Source of the DNA: Planctomycetota bacterium
GTDB taxonomy: Bacteria > Planctomycetota > Planctomycetia > Gemmatales > Gemmataceae
NCBI GenBank assembly: GCA_016177925.1
Contig: JACOUH010000205.1
Span: 1 to 37,310 of the forward strand
Direction of reading: 5' to 3'
Length of the DNA stretch: 37,310 nt
The position numbers and the translations under genes were made by a program. Shown one piece after another: positions 15,083-21,991 of the stretch. Positions within the stretch are counted from its first letter, which is position 1; every line of letters begins with the position of its first letter. A model generated the notes under the pieces. That model did not search any database and was not told where the DNA came from. It worked only from the letters and a program-made list of their open reading frames with translations.

Positions 15083-16897
15083 TCAGCGACGCGCCGGGAT
15101 CACGGGGAGCAGCACGTGCGACGGGTGCTTGGCATCGTGGTAGACCTTCTGCCGGGCCACGACGGCGCGCGTCTCCAGGGCCAGGTTGTCGGCGCCCGTG
15201 TTGAGGTTACGCATGTAGTAAGGGAAGTAGCTGCTGGAGATCTCAACACGGATGCGGTGTCCCTTGGCAAAGAGGTTCCCGGTACCGCGCCAAAACCGGA
15301 TCGTGTATTCGTAGATCTTCCCCGGCTCGATGGTACTCAGCCGCTCCGCCGTGAAGGCTCCGCCGTTGCGCGGATCGCGGCAGCGTGCCCGCATCACGCC
15401 GTCGCAGAGCAGCGCCGCGTATCCGTCAGGCTGGACGTCGATCAGCCGCACCATCCAGTCGGTGTCCTTCGCCGAACTGGCGGCATTCAGCTTCGCCTCA
15501 ACAGGGCCGGTTACTTCGATCTCCTCCGTCAGCGGCTCCGTGCTGTAGACGAGCACATCCTCGCCCACCGACGGACGGGTGTCGACGGGGCCGTCGTCAA
15601 GTTGTCCGCCCTTGAACGGGGCGCGCGTCGGTTTCGCCGGATCGTAGACGTAGGCATCCGGCGACTCGTCGGTCGGGGGCGTCGTGCTGAGCAGGCCGTC
15701 CCCCTTCAGCGAGTTCGCCTTTCCGCCACTATGGAGGTAGTACCTGGTCCATTGCGTCTGCGGCAGCGGCCAGTCCTTCTCAGCGTGCCAGCGATTGCGG
15801 CCCATGACGAAGACATACACCGGCGCGTCATTCTGAACGCCGTTGTCCGTCCCCTTCAGGTAGTGGTCGAGCCAGCGGCAGACGTAACCGCCCCAGTCGA
15901 TGATGGCATCCGGGCCGTAGTCGAAGCGGCCGATCTTGCGGGCGCGATTGAAGCCGTGTCCCCATGGGCCGATCACCAGGCGCGGTTGCCGTGCCTCGGG
16001 TGTCGCCCCGTACCGCTTCATGCCGACGTAGTTCAGCGGCGAACCGGGGTGATTGGGGTCGAACCAGCCCGTCACGCCCAGGGCCGGCACCGTCACGCGC
16101 GAGTAATTCGCCTTGCCCTGGTAGGCGATGCCGCGCCAGTAAGCCGACGTCGAAAGGTTATCCCGCATCCAGGTGTCGAACCACGGCGCGTCGAGCACGC
16201 CGCGGCGTTCGTTCAACTTGACGTACGGGGTTCGCATCAGGTCGCGGGCGCGGGTCTTGGTGAATCCGCTATAGGGCCCGTCGCCGATGGTCTGGGTGGT
16301 GCGGCCGGCCATCATCGCGGCCCAGTCCATCATCCAGCCGACCAGGACGCCGTTCTGATACGGGGCGTTCTCGAAGGCGTCAGGTGGCGCCACCTCGGGG
16401 ACGATTGCTTTCAGCGACGGCGGGGCCTGCGTGGCGGTCCACCACTGCGACCAGCCCTGGTAGGACGAGCCGATCATGCCGACCTTGCCGCTGCACCACG
16501 GCTGCTTCGCCAGCCACTCGACGAGGTCGTGGCCGTCGGTCTTGTGCCGGCGGTCGAACGGGTCCCAGTCGCCGTCGGAGTCGAAGCGGCCGCGGCTGTC
16601 GGCGATGGCAACAGCGTACCCCCGGCGAGCGAACCACTGGGCCCGCTGCATCCAGCCGGAGGAGTTGTTGTTGTACGGCGTGATGGCGAGAAGGCCGGGG
16701 TGGCGGCCCTCCGCGTCAGGGCGGTAGACGTCCACCGACAGGCGGACCCCGTCGCGGACCTTGACCCGGTGGCCGCGACTGGCCCGCACCTCGAACTGCG
16801 GGGCAGAAACCCTGCCGGGGTCGGGGGCCTGGGCCCAAGCCAGCGACGGCAACGCCATGCTCGCTGCCAGCCACCAGGCGAACGTCGATTTCATCAC
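15083..16897 (-). CDS. CocE/NonD-family exported hydrolase
   Basis: A 604-residue protein with a signal peptide ('MKSTFAWWLAASMALPSLAWA'). It matches the peptidase S15/CocE family: alpha/beta-hydrolase core with 'GVRLSVDVYRPD', the nucleophile motif 'GSSYQG' (S145), 'GWFDPNHPGS' (acid region) and 'VIGPWGHGFN' (His). A C-terminal jelly-roll X-Pro dipeptidyl-peptidase-type domain follows ('TEEIEVTGPVEAKLN', 'WMVRLIDVQPDGYA', 'GHRIRVEISSSYFPYY'). Family members include cocaine esterase, glutaryl-7-ACA acylase and alpha-amino acid ester hydrolases; the substrate here is unknown. Export suggests action in the periplasm or outside. It is divergent from the DUF3419 operon and upstream of the SDR pseudogene, which may once have been its operon partner. 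Confidence 0.9.
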   Translation of the reverse strand: MMKSTFAWWLAASMALPSLAWAQAPDPGRVSAPQFEVRASRGHRVKVRDGVRLSVDVYRPDAEGRHPGLLAITPYNNNSSGWMQRAQWFARRGYAVAIADSRGRFDSDGDWDPFDRRHKTDGHDLVEWLAKQPWCSGKVGMIGSSYQGWSQWWTATQAPPSLKAIVPEVAPPDAFENAPYQNGVLVGWMMDWAAMMAGRTTQTIGDGPYSGFTKTRARDLMRTPYVKLNERRGVLDAPWFDTWMRDNLSTSAYWRGIAYQGKANYSRVTVPALGVTGWFDPNHPGSPLNYVGMKRYGATPEARQPRLVIGPWGHGFNRARKIGRFDYGPDAIIDWGGYVCRWLDHYLKGTDNGVQNDAPVYVFVMGRNRWHAEKDWPLPQTQWTRYYLHSGGKANSLKGDGLLSTTPPTDESPDAYVYDPAKPTRAPFKGGQLDDGPVDTRPSVGEDVLVYSTEPLTEEIEVTGPVEAKLNAASSAKDTDWMVRLIDVQPDGYAALLCDGVMRARCRDPRNGGAFTAERLSTIEPGKIYEYTIRFWRGTGNLFAKGHRIRVEISSSYFPYYMRNLNTGADNLALETRAVVARQKVYHDAKHPSHVLLPVIPARR

Positions 16898-17152
16898 TTC
16901 GTCTCCCTGGGAAGTCGTATCCGGTCGGCGGGCGGCATTTCATCTGCTCCCCAGTAGGCCACGTCACGTGGCCAACTGCAAGCGACAATTGCCAGACAAC
17001 CGGCATCGAAGTTGCGCGGATCAGAAGAACGCCGACCCCCGACTCTTCTCGTCTTCCTTTTTCTCACCGGACTTCATGTCTCCGGATAGGCAATCCGACC
17101 TGCGCGGGTAAGATACCCAACGACAGCTCATCCCCAAGGGAGCACGTCTGCC

Positions 17153-18250
17153 ATGTTCCAGGACATCAACTGGCTTGAGGAGGCCGCTGCGCTGCCGCTC
17201 GCCTTCGCCCTGGTGCGCGAGGACGCCCTGCTCGACCTGGACGTCGTCAACGCCGTCGGGCGCGGAGAGCGGGTGCTCATGGTCGCCTCGGGCGGCTGCA
17301 CGGCGGCGGCCCTCGCCACTCTGCCGAACGTCGCTCATCTGCACCTCGTCGATCCCAACCCTGCGCAACTCGCCCTGTGCCGCCTGAAGTTGCACCTGCT
17401 CGCGACGAACAGACCCGAAGAGCGACTAGCGGTGCTTGGGCATTCTTCGGTGAGGGGGAAACGCGGTCGGCGCGGAGTGCTGGCCGGGCTCCTGGAATCG
17501 CTCGAATTGCCCGAAGATGTGTTCGGCCCACCGGACCTGGTTGCCGCGCTGGGGCCGGACCACTGCGGGCGCTACGAGCGGCTGTTCGCCCGGCTCCGCG
17601 AGATCCTGCTCCCTTGGAAAGACCAACTGACCGAGCTGTTGCAGCTCGGCGACCCTGCGGAGCAGGCGCGGCGCGTCGACCCGGCCACGCCGCTGGGCCG
17701 CGCCCTCGACGAGGCGTATGACGACGTGCTCGCCCTGCCGAACCTGGTGCGCCTCTTCGGCGAGGGGGCAACGCAGAATCCCGTCGAGCCGTTCGCGCGT
17801 CACTTTGCCCGCCGGACGCGGGCCATTCTGGCGACCCTGCCGGCCGCGGACAATCCGTATCTCTGGCTGATGCTCGCCGGCCGGCTGCCCGACGGCGTTT
17901 CGCTTCCCTGGATCACCGAGGAACCGCCGGAGCAACTGCCCGAGGTCGTCTGCACGCGCGGCCTGATGGCCGACGTGCTGGCGGGGGTGCCGGCGGGCGA
18001 GCGCTACCACGTCATCCACCTGAGCAACATCCTCGACTGGCTGACGCCGGCGGAGGCCCGTCACACGCTCGAACTGGCCTGGCGGGCCCTCCGGTATGGC
18101 GGCCGCGTCTTCATCCGCCAGCTCAACTCGACGCTCAACATCCGCGACCTGGGCGAGGGATTCCGCTGGGACGAAGACGAGTCCGAGGCGATGCACCGCC
18201 GCGACCGCAGTTTCTTCTACCGCACGCTCCACCTGGGGGTGAAGGAATGA
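17153..18250 (+). CDS. DUF3419/BtaA-like 3-amino-3-carboxypropyltransferase
   Basis: A 365-residue protein of the DUF3419 family, whose known member BtaA moves the 3-amino-3-carboxypropyl group of S-adenosylmethionine onto diacylglycerol, the first step of betaine-lipid synthesis. Visible signs are the SAM-binding segment 'RVLMVASGGCTAAALAT' followed by 'LHLVDPNPAQLALCRLK', 'FGPPDLVAALGPDHCGRYE', 'NPYLWLMLAGR' and the C-terminal 'YHVIHLSNILDWLTP' and 'LRYGGRVFIRQLNS'. It has no membrane segment. It overlaps the next gene by ATGA and so heads a three-gene coupled operon with a GNAT protein and a diiron-oxidase-like protein. No BtaB methyltransferase is present, which argues that the acceptor may not be a betaine lipid; that is inference. 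Confidence 0.82.
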   Translation: MFQDINWLEEAAALPLAFALVREDALLDLDVVNAVGRGERVLMVASGGCTAAALATLPNVAHLHLVDPNPAQLALCRLKLHLLATNRPEERLAVLGHSSVRGKRGRRGVLAGLLESLELPEDVFGPPDLVAALGPDHCGRYERLFARLREILLPWKDQLTELLQLGDPAEQARRVDPATPLGRALDEAYDDVLALPNLVRLFGEGATQNPVEPFARHFARRTRAILATLPAADNPYLWLMLAGRLPDGVSLPWITEEPPEQLPEVVCTRGLMADVLAGVPAGERYHVIHLSNILDWLTPAEARHTLELAWRALRYGGRVFIRQLNSTLNIRDLGEGFRWDEDESEAMHRRDRSFFYRTLHLGVKE

Positions 18251-19221
18251 TCCTCGAGGCCTTCCACAACCCCCCGCCGCTGGACCGCGCTCGCGCCCTC
18301 GCCGCCTTCGAGCGCCAGTTCAACTACCCGCTCGGCCCCGGCCGGTCGTTCCGCATCGAGCACGGCGACGACTACGCTCGCTTCTACCGGGCCGTGGGCG
18401 AGGCCCGCTGCTTCATCGCTGTCGAGAACGAGCACGTCCTGGGTGTGCTGGCCGTCGCCATCCGCCCCTTGCTGCTGGCCGACGGCAGCGTACTCCGCGC
18501 CGCCTACATCGGCGATCTCAAAATAACTCCCGAGGCGCGGCGCGGGACCGCCCTGGTCCGCCTGGCCCGAGCCGCCGAGGCCTGGGCTCGTCCCCGCGCC
18601 GACGTCGCTTTCGGCGTGGTCATGGATGGCACGCCCGCCGTCCCCGCCCAGTACACGGGCCGAGCCGGCATCCCCTCCTTCACGGCCGTCGCAGCCGTTG
18701 AGGTCCTGCGCTTCGTCTGTGTTGTAGGACGGATTTCCAATCCGTCCGGGGGTGACGGTCGGACGGATTGGAAATCCGTCCTACAACCGGAGGAGGATGT
18801 GCGCGACGCGTACTGCCGCCTCAGTGCAGGCCGTTACGCCTGTCCCGCCGGACACCCGGCAGAACGCTCGCTAGTCGCGCCGGCCTGGCTGCTGCTGCCC
18901 GACGGTTCGGCCTGCGGTTGTCTGGAGGACACACGGCGTGCCAAGCGACTGGTAGCCGACGGGCAGGAGATGGTCAGCGCTCACCTCTCCTGCTTCGCCT
19001 GGCGCGACCTCCGCTCCGCTTCGACGCTCGTGCGGGCCGCCCTCGCCCGCGCCGCGGCATTGGGGTTCCCCGCCCTGTTCGTCGCCGTGCCGCGCCGTGA
19101 CGCGGGGACACTGGAAGGTGCTTTGAAAGAAATCGAGGTGATCCGCGCCCCGGCCACCGTCTACGCGCACGGCCTGCCGGGCGGCGACACGGACTGGAAC
19201 ATCAACAGTTCGGAGATCTGA
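18247..19221 (+). CDS. GNAT-like acetyltransferase with in-frame palindrome insert
   Basis: A 324-residue GNAT-type protein. The acetyl-CoA region is 'AAYIGDLKITPEARRGTALVRL' shifted to about residues 85-106, with the R/QxxGxG/A loop as 'RRGTALV' (R98-V104). A second, weaker GNAT-like half follows ('SAHLSCFAWRDLRSASTLV', 'ALGFPALFVAVPR'), so this may be a double-GNAT fold. Residues about 159-181 are encoded by a perfect palindromic repeat (18721-18787) and read 'GRISNPSGGDGRTDWKSVLQ'; the frame stays open on both sides. The ATG overlaps the upstream stop (ATGA) and its TGA is one base before the next ATG, so all three genes are translationally coupled. The acetylated substrate is unknown, perhaps the product of the DUF3419 enzyme. 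Confidence 0.75.
   Translation: MILEAFHNPPPLDRARALAAFERQFNYPLGPGRSFRIEHGDDYARFYRAVGEARCFIAVENEHVLGVLAVAIRPLLLADGSVLRAAYIGDLKITPEARRGTALVRLARAAEAWARPRADVAFGVVMDGTPAVPAQYTGRAGIPSFTAVAAVEVLRFVCVVGRISNPSGGDGRTDWKSVLQPEEDVRDAYCRLSAGRYACPAGHPAERSLVAPAWLLLPDGSACGCLEDTRRAKRLVADGQEMVSAHLSCFAWRDLRSASTLVRAALARAAALGFPALFVAVPRRDAGTLEGALKEIEVIRAPATVYAHGLPGGDTDWNINSSEI
18721..18787. repeat. GTAGGACGGATT REP-like inverted pair inside a gene
   Basis: Perfect 27-base arms (18721-18747 and 18761-18787) with a 13-base loop. Each arm holds GTAG followed by GGACGGATT-TCC-AATCCGTCC, a nine-base stem with a three-base loop, so the whole is two REP-type hairpins in inverted orientation. The same element occurs at 37265-37310. 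Confidence 0.95.
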
Positions 19222-19222
19222 C

Positions 19223-19924
19223 ATGACCCCTGCGAACCACGCGCCGCAGGTAACGGCCTGCGCCAACGAAGTGTTGAAGAAGGTCGGCATTCTCCGCAAC
19301 CCCTACTTCGTCGCGCTCGAGGACGGCAGTCTGTCGCTGGACTGCTTCCGCCGCTCGCAGGAACAGTTCTTCTTCGCGGTGACGTTCTTTCCGCGGCCGA
19401 TGGCGGCCCTGGTCGGCCGCATTCCCGACCCCAAGGCCCGCCTCGACATCCTGCACAACCTCGTCGAGGAGCACGGCGAGTTCCAGGAGGAGTTCTTCCA
19501 TCACAACACCTTCCAGCGCTTCCTGGCTACCATCGGCGGGCGCGCCGAGGACCCGGCGAAACGGCCGCTCTGGGCGGCGCTGCGGGCGTTCAACAGCGTC
19601 CTCACCTGTGCCTGTGTCCTGGACGAGTTGGAGGTCGGCGTCGCCTGCATGGGCATCATCGAGCACGCCTTCGCGCCGATCTCGGCCCTCATTGGCCGGG
19701 CGGTGGTCGAGCGCGGGTGGGTCAAGTCCGAGGAGCTGATCCATTACCGTCTGCACGCCCAGATCGACGAGCGCCACGCCGGGGAGTTTTTCGCGGTGAT
19801 CGAGCCGCGCTGGGACGACCCGACCCGCCGTCACTTCATCGTGCAGGGGCTAGAGCTTGGTGCCTATATCTTCGACCGTCTTTATCGGGATATGTACGAG
19901 TTGGGTAGGAGCGAGACGTGCTGA
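19223..19924 (+). CDS. Heme-oxygenase-like diiron oxidase (HDO/PqqC-TenA fold) protein
   Basis: A 233-residue all-helical protein of the iron-containing redox enzyme (Haem_oxygenas_2/PqqC-like) type. The C-terminal ligand motif H178-x3-D182-x2-H185 ('HAQIDERH') has exactly the spacing of heme-oxygenase-like diiron enzymes such as CADD. E147 in 'GIIEHAF' is at the expected distance, and 'NLVEEHGEFQEEFFHH' gives the earlier Glu (E82/E83) and His (H93). So all six ligands of a diiron site can be placed, with somewhat longer Glu-to-His spacing in the first pair than in CADD. HDO enzymes cleave or oxidise amine and amino-acid substrates in many natural-product pathways. It is coupled to the DUF3419 and GNAT genes (one-base gap), which suggests a shared product. 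Confidence 0.8.
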   Translation: MTPANHAPQVTACANEVLKKVGILRNPYFVALEDGSLSLDCFRRSQEQFFFAVTFFPRPMAALVGRIPDPKARLDILHNLVEEHGEFQEEFFHHNTFQRFLATIGGRAEDPAKRPLWAALRAFNSVLTCACVLDELEVGVACMGIIEHAFAPISALIGRAVVERGWVKSEELIHYRLHAQIDERHAGEFFAVIEPRWDDPTRRHFIVQGLELGAYIFDRLYRDMYELGRSETC

Positions 19925-19969
19925 CCCGCAGCGGCCAGGCCTGGAGCGGCCGGCAGGGCCCTCTTGCAC

Positions 19970-20170
19970 TCAGGGGGCCTCCCAGACGCGGACCGTGCCG
20001 TCGGCCCCGGCGGAGGCGAGCCGGTTGCCGCCCGGGCTGAAAGCGACACTGCTGACACCGCCGGGGTAGCCGCGGAGGGCCAGCGTTTCCTCCCCGGTGC
20101 CCAGGTCCCAAACCTTGACGCTGTTGTCGATCCCCGCGGAGGCAAGCCGCTCCTTTCGCTTGCGGTTCAC
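19970..20170 (-). pseudogene. WD40-repeat fragment
   Basis: Translates to two WD40 blades, 'RLASAGIDNSVKVWDLGTG' and 'VSSVAFSPGGNRLASAGADG' ending 'TVRVWEAP' and a stop. WD40 domains need about seven blades to close, so this is the tail of a lost larger gene. It directly follows, out of frame with a four-base overlap, another fragment at 20167-20397. No Shine-Dalgarno precedes the apparent ATG. It is considered debris, not a functional gene. Confidence 0.6.
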
Positions 20171-20397
20171 TTCTTCGGGGGGAAGCCGAGGGCCTCGAGA
20201 GGGACAGCCTGCTTCTCCTTGATCGCAACATTGACGGAGACCGTCCTGCTCGTCCTCTTCGGGATGACGACCCTGCCACCCGCGATGATCGTGCAGTTGG
20301 TCCTACTTTCCGGGCAAGTGACCTTGCCGCCAACAACGACGACGCAGTCGGTCATCCTCCGGCGAGCGGTGAAGTCCCCGGCACGGCAACGGCCCAT
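20167..20397 (-). pseudogene. Fragment of a repeat (beta-helix-like) protein
   Basis: Reads 'DCVVVVGGKVTCPES' and then 'NCTIIAGGRVVIP', two copies of a C/VxxGGxV repeat as in parallel beta-helix or bactofilin-like proteins, then 'PLEALGFPPKK' and a stop. At 62-76 residues it is too short for such a fold. It overlaps the WD40 fragment downstream by four bases. It could be a small intact gene, but no family is recognised and no clear ribosome-binding site is seen; a degraded gene is favoured. The stretch 20398-20505 upstream holds nothing recognisable. Confidence 0.4.
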
Positions 20398-20505
20398 GGA
20401 AGACTGCCGACGTCGAAGACGCCGCCGGGCTCGATGTGGGCCGGTTCCTTCGCCAAGGGTCGGGCCTCGGCGGCGTGCTCCGCTGGTGGCAGTGGCCTAC
20501 AACTT

Positions 20506-21990
20506 TCAAGGCGGGAAAGACGGGCGTGAGGTGTCCGCTTTGGACCACGCGGAGCGCGCGGTTGGCAGGCCGAGGGCCCTCAGCTTGCTGCGCAACTTGC
20601 CACGCTGGATGCCAAGGAGCAGGGCAGCCTGTAGCTGGTTGCCCCCCGTGTGCCGCATCACCCGGCTGATCAGGTAGCGTTCCGTCTCGGCCTGGAACTC
20701 TGCGTAGAGCTGGCCCGTGCCCTCCTGCAGGCGCTTGTCGATGAAGCGGTCCAGGGTGGGGGAATCGATGGCTGCCGACCCCGCCCCCCGCCCCGCTCGC
20801 GCGGCTGCCCCGCCCTCCTCGCACCCCAGCAGGCCGGAGGGAAGGAACTCGGGGAGCAGGACCGACCCCCGAGCCCGCAGCAGAGACTGCCGGAGCACGC
20901 TCTGCAACTCGCGCACGTTCCCGGGCCAGGGGTAGCGGCAGAGCAACTCGAGGACCTCCGCGGTCGCCAGGGAAACTTCCTTGCCCATCTCCTTGCTGAA
21001 GCACTTCAGAAAATACTCGACCAGGAGCGGCAGGTCGTCGCCGCGCTCGCGCAGGGGCGGCAAGGCGATGGCAAACCCGCTCAGGCGGTAATAGAGATCG
21101 GCGCGGAACTGCCCGCCCTCGGCCATCTTTGCCAGGTCGCGGTTGCTGGCGGCGATGACACGGACGTCGGTCTGGATCGTCTCGTTGCCGCCGACGCGCT
21201 CGAACCGCTGCTCCTGCAGGACGCGGAGCACCTTGGCTTGGGTCAGCGGGGTCATGTCGCCGACCTCGTCGAGGAATAGCGTCCCGCCCCGGGTCTGCTC
21301 GAACTTGCCGATGCGCTGGCGATCGGCGCCGGTGAAGGCGCCTTTCTCGTGGCCGAACAACTCGCTCTCCAAGAGCGGCTCTGGGATCGCCGCACAGTTG
21401 ATCGTCAACAGTGGCTTGCTGGCGCGGCGGCTGTTCTGGTAGACGGCGCGGGCAACCAGCTCCTTGCCGGTGCCGCTCTCGCCCTGGATCAGTACGGTCA
21501 GGTCCTGGGTCGCGACGCGGCCGATGGCCTTGTACACTTCCTGCATGGCGGCCGAGCGGCCGATCAGGATGTCGCCGTCTTCGGGCGGGACCTCGCCCGC
21601 CAGAAGGGCCGGCACGCGCATCAGCCGGCTGATCTGGAGGGCGGAGGCGAGGACGTCGCGGACCTGGCTCAGTCCGATCGGCTTGAGCAGGTAGTCGTAG
21701 GCCCCGTCCTTCATGGCCTCGATGGCGCTCTGGGCCGTGCCGTGCCCGGTCATGAAGACGACCGGGACGCGGGCGTCCGCCTCGCGGAGGCGGCGGAACA
21801 CTTCCTTGCCGGACAGGTCTGGCAATTGCAGGTCGAGGACAACCGCGTCGGGCTTGTGCTGGGCGGCCAAGCGCAGGCCCTCGGCAGCCGTGGGGGCCGT
21901 CAGCAGACGGAAGTCCGGCTCCCGGAAGAAGCGACGGAAGGCGTGCAGAATCGGGGCTTCATCATCAATGACTAGCAGCGTGGGCATCAT
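20506..21990 (-). CDS. NtrC-family sigma-54-dependent response regulator
   Basis: A 494-residue regulator with three domains. Receiver: 'PTLLVIDDEAPILHAFRRFF', phospho-acceptor Asp in 'AVVLDLQLPDLSG', Thr/Lys in 'VVFMTGHGTAQSA' and 'YDYLLKPIG'. AAA+ sigma-54 activation domain: Walker A 'QGESGTGKELVARAV', the sigma-54 contact loop 'GAFTGA', Walker B 'GGTLFLDEVGDM'. C-terminal Fis-type helix-turn-helix: 'NQLQAALLLGIQRGKLRSKL'. Start at the ATG at 21990 (a second ATG follows directly), one base after the sensor kinase stop codon, so the two are translationally coupled. The longer upstream frame only reads the CCGAAATC repeat. Its target promoters are unknown; none with a clear -24/-12 element was found in the window. 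Confidence 0.94.
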   Translation of the reverse strand: MMPTLLVIDDEAPILHAFRRFFREPDFRLLTAPTAAEGLRLAAQHKPDAVVLDLQLPDLSGKEVFRRLREADARVPVVFMTGHGTAQSAIEAMKDGAYDYLLKPIGLSQVRDVLASALQISRLMRVPALLAGEVPPEDGDILIGRSAAMQEVYKAIGRVATQDLTVLIQGESGTGKELVARAVYQNSRRASKPLLTINCAAIPEPLLESELFGHEKGAFTGADRQRIGKFEQTRGGTLFLDEVGDMTPLTQAKVLRVLQEQRFERVGGNETIQTDVRVIAASNRDLAKMAEGGQFRADLYYRLSGFAIALPPLRERGDDLPLLVEYFLKCFSKEMGKEVSLATAEVLELLCRYPWPGNVRELQSVLRQSLLRARGSVLLPEFLPSGLLGCEEGGAAARAGRGAGSAAIDSPTLDRFIDKRLQEGTGQLYAEFQAETERYLISRVMRHTGGNQLQAALLLGIQRGKLRSKLRALGLPTARSAWSKADTSRPSFPP

Positions 21991-21991
21991 G

